A stretch of 64,000 nucleotides of DNA from Platanthera guangdongensis (GCA_039583875.1 CM077150.1:176771499-176835498); one strand, 5' to 3'; shown: positions 42,299-56,450, counted from the stretch's first letter. Program-made: numbers and translations. The notes: generated by a model from the letters alone, not told the origin.

Positions 42299-45200
42299 GA
42301 TTCGTATTGATTTGTGAAAATCCGGCACGAGCACTCTTCGATACGGGAGCTTCACACTCCTTCTTGTCCGAAGGATTTATATCACGCATCGGAGTCCCTT
42401 CTTCGATGGCGAAGGATAAGTTGGATGTGTTGTTGCCCAATGGGTGTTCGATGCGAGCGGTTAGGATCTGCGATGTTAAGATTCATATTGGGGAGCAGGA
42501 GTTCGACCTGCGGGCGTCTTTACTTCCGTTAGTGGAGTTCGACGTCATATTTGGCATGGACTGGCTCTCGGAGCAGCAGGCCCATATAGATTGCGGTAGC
42601 AAGGAAGTCAAGCTGGGAGCAAGTCGTGAGACGACTTTTACGGGCTTAAAAGGGTCGAGCAAGACGTTGATGTCTGCTCTTCAGGTGGTGAAGGCGGTTC
42701 GTGCCGGAGCAGAACTGTTCTTTACACTTGTAGAGGTTGCAAAGCCGAAGCCCGCTTTGGATTGTATTTCAGTGGTATTGGAATATCCTGATATGTTCCC
42801 CGCAGACCTTCCTGGAGCCCCGCCCCAACGGGAGATAGATTTCACGATCGAGCTAGTGCCAGGTGCAAAGCCTGTGTCACGATCTCCGTATCGGCTAGCG
42901 CCTAAGGAAATGGCGGAGCTGAAAGTTCAATTGCAAGAGTTGTTGGAGCAAGGTTATGTGCGCCCGAGTTCTTCGCCTTGGAGCGCACTGGTCCTCTTTG
43001 TTAAGAAGAAGGACGGAAGCTTGAGATTATGTATTGATTATCGGGAGCTAAACAAGCTGACTGAGAAGAATAAGTACCCGATCCCTAGGATTGATGATCT
43101 CTTTGATCAGTTAGTCGGATCGACGGTGTACTCGAAGTTAGATCTCAAGTCTAGGTACTATCAGCTGCGGATAAGGGAGAGTGATATCCCGAAGACAGCG
43201 TTTAGTACGAGATACGGGCATTATGAGTTTACAGTCATGCCGTTTGGGCTGACTAATGCGCCGTCAGTATTCATGGATTTGATGAACAGGACGTTCAGGG
43301 AGTACTTGGACCATTTCGTGATCGTCTTCATCGACGATATTTTGGTGTACTCGCAAAGTGAGGAAGATCACTTCAAGCATCTTCATTTGGTGTTGGAGAC
43401 GCTAAGGAAAAACCAGTTGTATGCCAAGTTCTCGAAGTGCGAGTTTTGGCTATCCTCAGTGGCGTTCCTCGGGCATATAGTGAGTGGAGAGGGTATTGTT
43501 GTGGATCCGGCGAAGATTGTTGCGATACGGGAGTGGCCTGAGCTTGCTACGGTAGCAGAAGTCCGGAGCTTTTTGGGGCTTGCCGGCTATTATAGGCGCT
43601 TCGTAGAGAACTTCTCGCGGTTAGCGTTACCTCTCACTACTTTGACGAGGAAGGATCATAAGTTCGTTTGGACGCCGGAGTGCGCGCGAGCTTTTGAGGA
43701 ACTGAAGTGTCGGTTGACCACGGCGCCTGTGCTGAGTTCGCCGGTTGGAACCGAAGGCTATGAGTTATATAGCGATGCTTCGGGCAGCGGTTTGGGTTGC
43801 GTGCTATTGCAGCACGGCAGCGTGATAGCTTATGGCTCGAGACAGCTAAAAGTGCACGAGAGGAATTATCCGGTCCACGACTTGGAGTTGGCGGCCGTGA
43901 TTTTTGCCTTGAAGCTGTGGAGACACTATTTGTACGGTGTGAAGATTGATATCTACACCGATCACAAGAGTCTAAAGTACCTGATTGATCAGAAAGATCT
44001 GAATATGCGGCAGCGTAGATGGATGGAGTTCCTGGGGGACTATACATTCAAGATCCACTACGTGCCTGGCAAAGGGAATGCGGTTGCGGACGCGTTGAGT
44101 CGCCGAGCCCCAGCTCAAGCGAATTGGCTATCAGTGCATGATGAGCGGTTGATGCAGGAGCTGGAGGCGTTGGAGATTGTTTGTGTGGATAGACAATCTA
44201 GTGCTGAAGCAGTGCTGAATTGACTGAAGTCCAATATGACCTGGCTGATCGGATTCGGCAGGCTTTGGATATGGATGCTCATATGAAGCAGTTCATGATA
44301 GAGGCTCTGGATGGGTCAAATTCCCAATTCGTTGTGGAGGACGGATTGCTTTGGAAAGACGGTCGTCTGTGCGTCCCAAGTGTGGGCAATTTACGGGTGG
44401 AGTTGTTGTACGAGGCACACCATACCAAGTACTCGATTCACCCGGGGAGCACGAAGATGTACCGCGACGTCAAGAAACTGTTTTGGTGGCCGGGTTTGAA
44501 AAAGGATGTGGCGCTATACGTAGCGAAGTGCCAAACCTGCGCCTTAGTAAAGGCGGAGTGCCAAAAGCCGGGAGGATTTCTTAAGTCCTTGCCTATTCCG
44601 GAGTGGAAATTCGACGACATCTCTATGGACTTTGTGCATGGTTTGCCAAGGTCGCAAAAGGGGAACGACGCCATTTGGGTGGTGGTCGATCGATTAACAA
44701 AGGTGTCGCATTTTATTCCGCATAGGAAGGATGATCCGGTGGAGAAGCTGGCAAAGCTTTATGTGGATAATATAGTGCGGCTTCATGGTGTGCCCCGCAG
44801 CATCGTGAGTGACCGGATGGGCGGTTCACGTCCAATGATTGGAGGCTGGTGCAGCAAATGTTGGGAACAAAGCTGAAGTTTAGCACAGCCTTCCATCCGC
44901 AAACGGATGGGCAGACCGAGAGGGTCAATAGAACCATGGAAGACATGCTTCGCATGTGTGTCTTGGACTTTGGAAAGCAATGGGAAGACCACCTTTATTT
45001 GGTGGAGTTCGCATACAACAACAGCTACCAAGCAAGTATTCAGATGGCGCCTTTCGAGGCCCTATATGGTAGAAGATGTCGCACGCCGTTGTCTTGGTTA
45101 GAAACGGGCGAGTCGAAGTTGTATAAGCGATCGGAAGTGGATGATGCTACTTCTTTGGTGAGAACCATTCGGGAGAGGTTACTCATCGCTCAGGACCGGC

Positions 45201-45727
45201 AAGCAAAGTACTATAATGCCAAGCACAGGAACGTGGAGTTCACTGTGGGTGATTATGTGTACCTAAAGATCAAGCCGTTCAAGGGTGTCTCGCGGGTGCG
45301 ACGGTTGAAAAAGCTAAGCCCGAGGTACCTTGGACCGTTTGAGGTTCTGGAGCGAGTTGGAGAAGCGGCCTATAGGTTGAAGCTTTTGGTGGAGCTAAGA
45401 GGTTTACACGATGTGTTCCACATTTCGGTGCTTCGGAAGGCGGTGCAAGAGCCTACGCAAGTGATCGCGGTCGATCAAGTGCCGGTGGATAGTGGGCTAA
45501 CGACAAAGGTCAAGCCCGTGCGGATTGAGGACTCGGAGGTCAAGCGGCTACGCAATAAAGAGATCAGGATGGTCAAAGTCCGGTGGGACAATTGCGGTCG
45601 TGAGGAGCTCTCTTGGGAGCGAGAGCAGACTATGCTTGACGAGTATCCAGAGTTGTTCCGCTCAGGTACAAATGTTGGTTTTTGTATATCTTTCCTTTAT
45701 GTAATTTCGTGGGCGAAATTCTTTTAA
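42299..45727 (+). pseudogene. pol: Gypsy B pol: protease, RT, RNase H, integrase, chromodomain; two 1-base shifts
   Basis: Protease FDTGASHSF near 42338, RT from about 42840 with FIDDILVYS near 43330, RNase H with SDASGSG near 43771, integrase zinc region (HHTKYSIHPG to CQTC, 44416-44545), core DDISMDFVHG and HPQTDGQTER, then a C-terminal chromodomain (MVKVRWDNCGREELSWE near 45570) and stop at 45725. The frame moves from 1 to 0 near 44218 (RNase H/integrase junction) and from 0 to 2 near 44817 (in SDR of the integrase core); both shifts are single-base and lie in short homopolymers, so sequencing error cannot be excluded. Otherwise no nonsense codon was seen. Confidence 0.93.
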
Positions 45728-45739
45728 GTGCGGGAGAGT
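45726..45739 (+). other. Polypurine tract of gypsy B
   Basis: AAGTGCGGGAGAGT abuts the 3' LTR terminus TGTAACG. It begins at the pol stop codon. Confidence 0.8.
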
Positions 45740-48052
45740 TGTAACGCCCCGAAACTCAAAGGAGCAAAGGGGGGACGTTTTGGGCCAGTTTTGGTTTCTG
45801 GCTGAAGGCACACGGCCTAGGACACGGGCGTGTCCCAGGGCGTGTCAAGCGTGTGTCGACACTTAGCGCGAAGTCGTCGAGTTATTCCCGACGATTCGTC
45901 GAGAATGGGCACACGGCCTGCGACACGGGCGTGTCGCAGGGCGTGTCGACCCGTGTCGACACTTAGCCGTGAAATCGTCGAGTTATTCTCGACGATTCGT
46001 CAAGAATGGGTACACGGCCTGTGACACGGGCGTGTCGCAGGGCGTGTCGACCCGTGTCGACGATTGTCAAGGTGAAATCGTCGAGATTCACTCGACGATC
46101 GTCGAGTCAAGGCACACGGCCTAGGACACGGGCGTGTCCAAGGCCGTGTCATCGAGTCGTCGATCTTCCCTCGACGAAATGTCCCGTGTACACGGCCTGG
46201 GGGCCCAGGCGTGTCACTATGACACGGGCAAGGACACGGGCGTGTCCTAGAACCCGTGCAGTGCTCGGGTTGGAAACGGGAGAAAATCATGGGGTACACG
46301 GCCGGATACACGGCCGTGTCAGCTGGAACACGGGCGTGTCAGCTCGAACACGGGCGTGTTCGATACCCGTGTGCGTGTTCAGAAGATTCGATTTTGACGG
46401 CGAATGCGGCACAAGGCCCTGGACACGGGCGTGTGCTAGGCCGTGTTCGGTCCAGATTGGGCATTTCAGCCCCGAATCAAAGCCGCTCGTTTTCTTAGGT
46501 TGAGATCCGACGGCTGGGGTTGGTTCCTGAGAGGATATACCCGGGAGTTGACTTAGAAAAATCCATTTTTCTTACCTTTTTATCTCTCCAAACCCTTGGA
46601 GAAAGAAGAGCTAAGGCAAGAGGAAGAGGAGCTAGATCCGCCATTGGAGGAGCTTCGGAGCTCCGAATCGCAAGCCGACTTCGGATCCACGGAGGCAACG
46701 CAAGTGCGGTGATTTCTATCCGATTACATTTCGATGGCGCCAAAGAGGAACGCAAGGGTAACGATCCTCATCTTGAGCTTGAATCGCTCCTTTTCTTAGC
46801 ATAGGAAGCCCCCTCTCGCGAGTTTGCGGAGAGTTGGAGGCGTTCCTTCGGGTAGATATGTAAAGTCCCCGTTGTTTAGAGTCCGTATGCGAGAACGGAC
46901 GTAGGCATTTTGTGTGAAGCCTACCCGGACATGTTAGTCCGGATCGGTGATGTTGCATTGCTTAAGGCCGGAGAAGACTCCGTGCTATTGAGTGTTTTTC
47001 GGGTTTTCTACGCGGTAGATTGCAGCAGGGAGCCTTGGGGACTAACCCAAAGGTGCACCCGAAAAACTGGGCGGACACGAGGTCTTGCCAACTTGGTGGC
47101 CTGAGAGCCAACTTGAACATAACGGGGTTATGTGTATTGTGGTAGAATGGGACTCGGTGAAAGTTTGACCCGCGCAAATGGCTTAAATTGCCGTTGCGAT
47201 GTGAGCACGGGTTAGATGGAGCCGTACCCGCTTTATGTCGTTCGGGTTAGAGAGACCTAAAGTTACATGGCACTCGCCGTTGGCATAAATGGGGGTCTTC
47301 GGTGGTCAATGGCTTAAATTGACGTGACCAATACCATGAAGACGAATTGCTCATAGGAATGGTCGTCTAAGTGGCGGTGGTGAGTCCGGAATGTTAATGG
47401 CTTTAATTGACGTAACATCGACCGGTTCACCGAGAATGTGCCCTGAGTGCACGGGACGTGTGGCCGTACGAGCCAACGTCTGTGATGAAATGGCTATGGT
47501 TATATGCATTGCTCGCTTGTGCTAATGAAATGTAGGGAAGGAGCATCGCCGCCCCAAGTTGGGGGCGGGATCGTTATAATTTGGTCAGCATTGCTGACCG
47601 TTGCTTTGTTTGCCACCGTGCGGTGGTTTGTTGCTTGCAGGTGCAGCTGGACCAAGCGGTCAATAGCGGGCTAAAGCCCTTTTTGCGAAGCTGGCCCTCG
47701 AAGGCCCAAGTGGAAATGTTTTCTGTTTTACTCATGTATGACCGGCCTGCGTGCCGAGGTTTGTAAATCATGTATTAGTCAAGAGAAACATTCTGTAAGG
47801 CCTTAAGGCCGAATATTTGGGTATTTTTTTTGTAATAACATTCCTATTATCATGTTAGTGGACATTCGTGCTCTTATGCTGGGTTCTTGTTTACAACTTA
47901 TACAAACTGCTTCCGCTAGAATGCTCTGTGTAGGACGTTGAGATTGGTTGGATGGTTTCCATACGTAACCACCCGGTCTGTCTGTGGTATATGGCGTCGG
48001 GCCCCGGCTGGACCTACTGCTATATGCTATGCGACGGATAGGGGGTGTTACA
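45740..48052 (+). repeat. Gypsy B 3' LTR
   Basis: 2,313 bp, same length as the 5' LTR, with about 21 substitutions and no indel noticed. It ends GGGTGTTACA and is followed by GAAAC. Confidence 0.96.
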
Positions 48053-51000
48053 GAAACATAGTCCACAATGAGTACAAATGAAAGAGTAATAAGGGCTTAT
48101 GCCCAGTACATTATATCAACTCTCTCTCAAATCAAAGCGGAATCTAATCTAATACATCAAAACTCGTTCCACTTGAGGACACGCAGTAGTAGTAGTCGGC
48201 GGTAGCGGTATCTGCTCCTCAAGTCCTGCCTCCTCGTCGTGCTGGTGCTCCATCTCCACGGGCTCCTAAAATAGTATGGTCACCGACCATTAGTCAAAAA
48301 GACTAAGTCGTTTCCTCCGCACCTTGCCCCGCAGGTCCTAGGCACCGAGCGGAAGGACGAAGCGGAGGACAACAAGGGATAGCAAAAGTGGAAGCAGGTG
48401 ACAAGAACAAACTTGCAGTTGTAATAGATATTATTATTCTACTCTAGCAGTTCTAAGTATATAGTACAAGTAAGTAAAATGCAGTACAAGTAAAGGAAGT
48501 AAAGAATAGAAAGTAAAGAGCAGGGAAATAAAAACTAGGCTGCCACTATACTATCATCACAAAAGTACCTTAACTTATAAAAATGCCCATACAAATTTAT
48601 ATGTTAAGGTTTCCAGGAAATTTAACTTATCATATAAAAGAGCCCATACTAATTTATATGATAAGGATCTATGAAGCATATGACCTAATATGAATCAATG
48701 TTATGATGCAATTTATACACAGGGAAGTGCAACTCACACATAATGACTCTGTGATCACAGACCTTTAGTTCCCACTTTTTGAGAGCTAGCATCACACTCG
48801 GGTACCAGCGCTATGGCTACGGCAGCAGCGGAGCGGGCATCTCCACTTCTAGGCCGGTATGCACACTACCAAACCTTAGACCCCTCTCATACGCCTTTGT
48901 ACACGTCCAAGGTGCACTCTAGAGTCTTTGCGTACGTACTTTGCTGACAACCCGTCAGTATTTTTGGGTCGGGTGTGCATTATCGGGGCTCGTCCTTTAG
49001 ACCGCAGTGTAAAAATAACCCACTGGCCCCTCTAACCCTCACACCCGCCTGGTGCACCGTACTACCATCGGTGTGACGAACGGCCAGTACCGCATGCCCC
49101 GCCACAAAATTTTTGCACATGCAAGTATTTCATCCCGAGCCTTTCGCTCGCAGGACTAACCTGTCTTGAATCCCTCAAACCCATCATGGGTGAGAATGAA
49201 CCACAATCCCTCCAACCCTACACGGGTGAGAATGAACCACAATGTCTTAACCTATTGGACTACTCTTGTCTACAAGTTATTATACTTAGTATTTTAAGGT
49301 TAATCCCAGGACTGCCCAGGGTATACCAGGTGAAGGGCTCTCGGGGGCACTAGGAACTACGATGGGATTACGCCCAAAGTTCCCTTTCTCAAGGATAATT
49401 ACTTTTATTGGTGTCTACCCAGGATTTATACCCCAACTCTCGTATTACTTTAGAACGACCCTAAAGACTTAAGGTATTATTAGGAGCGCGACGGTCTTCC
49501 GCCAATCCACGTTATTGTTGTTGTTACAGGACTTGCACTCTTCCACACATGGTTAAGGAATCCTCTAGGAGACCAACCAGGGTTAATTCCTCCACTAAAA
49601 TCCTCACTTTACTAGTTATTCAAATTCCTCCCATGGTGGCCCTACTAATACGAAGATCGGTGCTAGACCCTTACCCATGTCCCGATACCACCCATAAATG
49701 TGACCTTCAAATTCCTCTGGGCATATGCCTCAAATTATTTATCCTATGATGGTATGGAACTATATGATGAATAGGATGAATTCCAAAATTTTCCAAATAC
49801 TTACACCATTAAATTAATTTCTTTAAATGTAATCCCTAGTCATTTTGCACATGAAGTATTGTCAATATTAAACCTACTATCCTAGGGATTCTTCCAGGTA
49901 TATAATATGACAATTAATGGGGCCTACCAAAATTTCATGCTTTTTCAATTCAGATTTATAATTAATTCCTATTTAATACTATATCCACAAATCTAGCATT
50001 TTCCAAATGAAGTACATAAAATATTATCTCAAAAATTCTAATTAAATTACAGCGCTTTGGTAATAATGAAATAATTCTATGTCCAGATTTCCATTTACAC
50101 CTAGGTTGAAATGGCCTATCCATGATCAATTTGAGTTATTTACCAAAATGCCATTATGGGGCCTAAGTACATTATTTTGCATTCCAAAATTCTGAAATAA
50201 TTTCACAAGATATAAAACATACAATTACAGTAATATGAATTTTCTCAGATTTTTCAAAGGAATATGCCGATCATTTCTACACAAATTCCATAAGGGTAAA
50301 ATGGTCATTTTGCTCCTTAAACTACCTAAACTTCTTTCAACAGAGATATAAATTATTTTTAGTATTTATTATGTCACTCCTTAGTCCTCAACAGAAATTG
50401 AACATTTTATGATAAAGGTAAACCTAATTTAAATTTATTTCCTCAAAAGGACCAAATTTTCAGAAATTCAAAATAATGGGATTTTTGTTCCCAAAAATCC
50501 CACCATTGCTATGAGAGGTGTATTACACCCTCATGTGTCTCCATAATTAAAATCATGATTTTTGAATGTTCCAAGTTGGTTGAATACACATTATTTCATT
50601 TTAGGCTAAATGCACACCAAGCCTATATCAAGCCAACACATGCAAGTGGGTTTACCCAACATACAGTGGTCCAAATTGGCTGGAATTTCAAACATACACT
50701 TATAATTTTCCTAAGAACATGCCACCAAAATTTGGGGCCATTTGGAGTCCCACAACTCCAAATATTTCATTTATTTCATTTTGGGTATTTTAGTAAAACT
50801 ATAGAAAAAGTTTTGCCCAAAATTCTCATTTTTCTACAGGGGTTAACCAAGCCCTAAACATGGATTCACCCAATATTTTGGGCCATTTGGATGACTGGTT
50901 TGACTTGGGCATCACTTTGAAATTCTGCCCGAGCTAAGGACCAACCCTAGCAAAATGGTCCTACAGGTCAGATCACTGGACCAAATCTCAAGTTAAGGGT

Positions 51001-52311
51001 GGCCAATTAACGTTAACACAAAGGGCTACATTTTTCATGTTCATGACATCCTCTGAAAATGGCTCTAAGAGCCCTATATTTGACATGCAATATCCCTGAA
51101 TTAATGTGACAGAAACGAAATTTCATTTCATTAAAATAATAACAGAATTAAATTGATTTTAATAAAAATGCAGCACGAATCTTAAAGCTATATTGGACGG
51201 CATCCTTTCATCTTCCCCAAGTGTTAAACGGCTGAGATCGAGCCAACCTTGCGGATATTGCGGGGCCATTTCCGGCCACCTGAGGCGGCGCCACCCCGGC
51301 CAACGGTGCCATCACCTTCACGGTGGTGGTGGCTATCCTTTGTCGGTGATGAGGCAGTGGGAGACGGCGGTGACGGCGATCCCGAGCGGTAAGAAGAAGC
51401 TTGAAAAATCTCCCATTTCTCCCATGGCATCGGGCTCAATTGAGCCCGATATCACCCCTAGTTGATCTAGGATTCTAGTATGGGTAGAGGGACGGTGAAA
51501 CGAACCTGTGTTGGTGGCTGGCGGCGAGGGTGGAGGCGGGTGGCCATTCCCGACCTTGCTCCGGCGACACCTCTCGGATTCATGGTCCCTGCACCATTTC
51601 CTTCACTCCAGTTATCGATTTCTACTCTCCTTGGCCCTATGAAGCTAATGGAATCACAATTTTTGGCTGGGAGGGGGTATATGGGGCGATACAACCAATG
51701 CAAGCTCGGTTTGGAGCTTTGGTTGTATCACCCTTCATTCTAAGTGGGCACCATGCAGTCACATTCTCTGGAAATTCTCTGAGGAGGCCAGCCAGCACAA
51801 TTTTTGGGCTGATGGAGCCAAGGCCAAGTGACCTCTGCCTCTTTAATTCACCTGCCTGCATCAAGCCAAAATCTGCCCGAGAAGGACACGACTGGTGGCA
51901 CGCCCTCGACACGCCTGTGTCACAGGCCATCTACCTCTTACTTGACATTCGACGATCATCGAACATAGGGTTTCACGATCGCCGAACGAGCAAATTTCAT
52001 CGATCGTCGAACGCAGGGGCCACTCGACGAGCGTCGAGTAGCTTTTCGTCGATCGTCGAGTAGCTTTTCATCGATCGTCGAACGCAGGGGACACGCGACA
52101 ATCGTCGAGCAGCTTTCGTCGATCGTCGAAAGCATGGGACATGCGACAATCGTCGAGCAGCTTTCATCGATCGTCGAACACAGGGGACACGTGACAATCG
52201 TCGAACAGCTTTCGTCGATCGTCGAACGCAGGGGGACACGCCTTGGGACACGCTCGTCTCCCAGGCCGTGTCACCCAAAAAATTTTCCTGCTGAAAGGTT
52301 GGGATGTTATA
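48053..52311 (-). repeat. Central LTR of the A-C pair, piece 3 (3' LTR of gypsy C)
   Basis: Starts with GAAAC (right target copy of gypsy B) and matches the right LTR from about 56869 to 61150. It contains AT-rich DNA (49800-51180), a GC-rich block (51190-51600) and the palindrome array (51940-52275). It ends GGGATGTTATA, decayed from TTACA. No gene is supported in it. Confidence 0.92.
51940..52275 (-). repeat. Palindrome array in the central LTR
   Basis: About five to six units with TCGTCGATCGTCGAACGCAG, then the gypsy-type palindrome in a mutated form (CGCTCGTCTCCC in its middle). It has more units than the left LTR. Confidence 0.85.
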
Positions 52312-52410
52312 AATCCCAATAAACAAGAAAATAATTTCATCCCCGAAATTCAAGTTCGGGTCTACAGGGATTCTACTTGCAAGAGTTATAAGAAATTTTG
52401 AACGTATAAA

Positions 52411-55362
52411 CTAAAGTATACCTGAAGTGAACAGCTCCGGGTGTCGCTCCAGCAATACATCCCTCGGCTCCCAGGTGTGTTCATCCCATCCATGGTTGGA
52501 CCACAACAACTTCACGAGAGGGACCTTCATCTTCCGCAACACATGAAAATCTGTATCATCAATCCGGATCGGCTCCAGTCTGACGGATCTATCTGGCGCT
52601 ATCGGACCGGCTGTAGTAGTAACATGCTGCTCCGACCGTAGGAGAGCTCTTCGCAAGGAAGTGACATGGAAAACATCGTGTAGGGAACCCAACTCCGGTG
52701 GCAGCTGCAGTCGGTAAGCTAAGGGGCCGATCCGCTCCAGGATCACGTATGGCCCCATATATTGAGGACTGAGCTTCTTGTGCCTCCACACCCGAGAGAC
52801 ACCATGTACCGGACGTATCTTCAAGAAAACCCTATCTCCAACCTGGAACTCCACCTTTCGGTGCCGAGCATCATAATACTTCGCCTGTCTGCTCTGGGCC
52901 TCTAGCAGCCGATCCCTGATCAAATGTACCTGAGCCTCCGTATCCTTCGCATAATCAGAACCAAGAGCCTTGGTATCTACATCCTGAACCCATGACAGCG
53001 ATGTCCGACATTTCCTCCCAAAAAGTGCCTCGTAAGGAGCCATCCTGATGTTAGCCTGGTGGCTGTTATTGTAGGAGAACTCGATCAGTGGTAGTAGCCT
53101 CTCCCAAGGCTTCCCCGTATCCAATATGCACAGGCGGAGTAGATCCTCCATGGTCCGGATGGTCCGCTCGGTATGTCTGTCGGTCTTCGGGTGGAAGGTG
53201 GTACTAAAAGTAAGTCGAGAGCCCAAGTAAGCATGCACGGCCCTCCACTCGCTTGAAGTGAACCGACCATCACGGTCCGAAACAATCGTCCTGGGAATGC
53301 CATAGTATCTGACAAACTGCTCCACGAATAGTCTCAGCAAAACTGCAACTGGAGCATCCTTCCGGACTGGAATAAAGCGCGCTACCTTGGTCAGTCTGTC
53401 TACTATGCCCCATATAGAATCATGCCCAGGGTGGGAGCGAGGTAGTCCGTGCACAAAATCCATAGCAATGTCCTCGAACTTCCACTCTGGGAATGGCAGT
53501 GGCTGTAGTAAACCTCCTGGGCTCTAACATTCCGCCTTCACGCGCTGACAAGTCTCGTAATGTGTCACAAAATAGGTGATATCCCTCTTCATCCCAGGCC
53601 AGTACATGGTCCTCCATAAATCTGCCCACATCTTGGTGATGCTGGGATGCGCTGAATATTTGGAGCAATGAGCCTCTCTGAGTATGTCATCCCGGATACT
53701 GCCCCCTGCTGGTATGTAAATGCGTCCACGGAATCAAAGGAAATCATCCTGCTGTGTGTAGTCCTCGACCTTTCCCCTTTCCAGGGCAATGAAAATCGGC
53801 TCTAATGCAGCATCCAGCCTCGGAAGTGTTTGGATGTGCTCCCGTATATCATCACCACTGATCACTGAGCTCAAGTACTCTCAATATACCACTGGTTCGG
53901 TCTCAGATACCATGGTAATATGTATGTCTTCCATCATCCGTATCAACTCTATAGACATCAACCGAGGCTCCAGTCCAGAAGTGTCGGCTCTCCTACTCAA
54001 AGCATCTGCAACTGTGTTTGCTTTCCCCGGGTGGTAGTGGATCTGGTAATCATAGTCATAGAGGAATTCCAGCCATCTCCTCTATCGCAGGTTCAGGTCC
54101 TTCTGCGTATCGATATATTTAAGATTCTTGTGATCTGAATAGATGTCACAATGAATCCTGTATAATTAATGTCTCCACATCTTTAGGCCGAATACCACAG
54201 CCCCGAGCTCTAAGTCATGTACCGGATAGTTATTCTCATGCTTCTTCAACTGTCTTGAAGCATAAGCAATAACATGTCCATGCTACATCAGGACAGCACC
54301 CATCCCCTGGTAAGAGGCATCTGTGTAGATCTGAAATCCTTAATTCCCGGATGGGAGCGCAAGAATAGGGGATGAGGTGAGTCGATCCTTCAGCTCCTGA
54401 AAAGCTATCTCGCACTGCTCTGACCAAACAAAATCGACATCTTTCTTCGTCAAGGACGTGAGGGGGAGGGCTAACCTCGAGAATCCCTCCACGAACTTGC
54501 GATAATAATCTGCTAACCCCAAGAAACTGCATATGTTTGATGCTGTCTTCGGTCATGGACAATTCCGTACTGCCTCTATCTTGGCTGGATCCACTGCCAA
54601 TCCAACCCCACTGATAGTGTGCCCCAGGAAAGCAACCTCCTATAGCCAGAACTGGCACTTAGAAAACTTCGCATACATCTAGAATTCTCTCAGTCTCTGC
54701 AAAACCTGTGTCAAGTGTTCAGTGTGCTCCTCTTGAGTCCGGGAATAGATCAGAATATCATCGATGAACACAATGACGAAGCGGTCTAAGTAAGGTTTGA
54801 ATACACGGTTCATTAGGGTCATAAATGTGGAGGGGGCATTCGTGAGCCCAAAAGGCATCATCGTGAACTCGTATAACCCATATCGTGAACTGAATGCCGT
54901 CTTCGGTATGTCCTCTCCCTGCTCGTAGGCCTTCACAGCCTGTACAGAAGATAGTAATAGGTGGGAGATAGGTTTAATACCTTTGATGATGACATGGGAG
55001 TCGTCATGCCTTAGTGTGATCCTCCTTGATGGGCAATCTATCTGAGCATGGTTCCGATATAACCATGTCATGCCCAAAATAAAATCGAAGTCATGCAGCT
55101 TCAGAATAGTTGCTGGCGCCTCAAATGCCTTGCCTCCAATCTCAGCCTCCATATTGTAATCGACAGTGGTCCGCAGTTCTGACCCATCGGGTAGACGCAC
55201 GCTCATCTCTAGTCCCGGAAATCTTTCCACGCCTTCAAGTCCGTCTACGAAGGCCTCAGATACGAACGAGTGTGAAGCACCCCTGTTGAAGAGTGTATGT
55301 GCGGGCTTGTCGCTGATCATAACTATGCCTGTAATCACCTCCTCGGGGTTCCTCTGCTCCAT
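52411..55362 (-). pseudogene. pol: Gypsy C pol remnant with protease-RT deletion; best integrase/chromodomain in the A-C pair
   Basis: From the start: protease ([10 protein letters not shown] near 55285, the catalytic Asp-Thr-Gly already changed), then [15 protein letters not shown] near 54915, where RT codons follow the linker directly because about 476 bp present in A (about 25160-25636) are gone. [11 protein letters not shown] near 54755, RNase H in broken frames (54236-54660), then an open 350-codon stretch 52411-53463 with integrase core (DRDGRFTS, SHQANIRMAPYE), C-terminal domain and chromodomain (VPLVKLLWSNHGWDEHTWE), ending at TAG 52411. Confidence 0.92.
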
Positions 55363-56450
55363 GAGTCCAAAGCGTATATCTGCTCCTGATTGTGTCCCCT
55401 ACTGTGATATCCCCGGCCTCGGCCTCGTCCTCAGCCTCGGCCTCGGCCTTGGCCCTGCTGTACTAGGGCCACTGGAGGTGGAGGAGGAGGAGGATGTAAT
55501 CGATGCGGACACTCCGATCTAATGTTCCCGGGTTGGCGTCGTCCGTAGCAAACTACCTGCTGGTGGTCATGGTCATCCTGTCTCCTCGGATCATGCACCT
55601 GTAGAGGTGGGGGAGCTAATGCTGGAGGAGGTCCTTGATCCTGCCTGTAGTTGGGACGACGACGTCCCCAACTCCTCTTGTATCCAATAGTACTGCCTCT
55701 CTGAGAGCCACTGCTGCTCTCTCCTGATGTTGACCCATTATACGTTCTCTTCCCTCTGCCTTGCACCATCAGATGGTCAGCCTCCAGCTTCTTCGACATC
55801 TCGATAATCTGGGTAGACGTGCCATGAGAAATGAACAACGAAGCCTGCCTAAAATCGTCCCTGAGGCCCCGGTAGAACCTCTTGGCATACCTCCTATCAT
55901 CAGTATCATGTATCCCTGCGAACCTGGCAAGGTGGGAGAACTCCCCCTAGTACTCAATCACTGATCTGCTCCCCTGTCAGAGGTTCAGAAACCTCTCCTC
56001 CAAAGCATCTTTGTCCGTAGTAGAGACGAAGTGGTCCAAAAATACATCGCCAAACTCCTCCCACGATATGTCTGACATCTCCTAGTCCTCATATGTAGAC
56101 TCCCGCAATGATTTCCACCATCTCTTCGCATGAGCCTCTAGTACAGAGGGGGCTAGAGGTACTGCCTCGCCGACCGGGCAGCTGATGCCTGCCAAAATCT
56201 CGTGTATGGCCTCCAGCCATTCCTCCGTCTTTACCGCATCCTCTGTCCCACGGTACATCGATGGGGACAGGCTCTTGAAGTCACTCAGCCAGCTTGACCC
56301 CAGATTTGGCTGCGGAGCCGGGACTTGCTGGGCTTTGAAGGCATCCAGGATCGCCGTCAAGGTCTGCCCTATCTCCATCTATAAAAATGGAGTGGCAGCT
56401 GGAGGGGGAGGAGCCACATTTTGCAGTGCGGCGTCCTGTGGAGGTTGCAT
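55363..56450 (-). pseudogene. gag: Gypsy C gag remnant
   Basis: ATG near 56450 (homologous to 27169 in A). The Gag domain is broken by TAG in the EDxEMSD region (near 56082) and after the SVIEY-equivalent near 55950. A basic segment GRRRPNYRQ and a damaged zinc knuckle (CYGRRQPGNIRSEC, His changed to Asn) follow. A one-base loss near 55363 relative to A shifts the junction to pol. Confidence 0.8.

Larger units (their letters stand above)
38541..48052 (+). mobile_element. Gypsy B: complete Ty3/gypsy chromovirus (Del/Tekay-like), 9.5 kb
   Basis: LTRs of equal length (2,313 bp), primer-binding site, gag, a likely intron, pol with chromodomain, polypurine tract and GAAAC duplications (38536-38540 and 48053-48057). 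About 21 LTR differences by eye (0.9%), nearly all transitions, make it the youngest datable element here. Two single-base shifts in pol still disable it. Confidence 0.97.
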
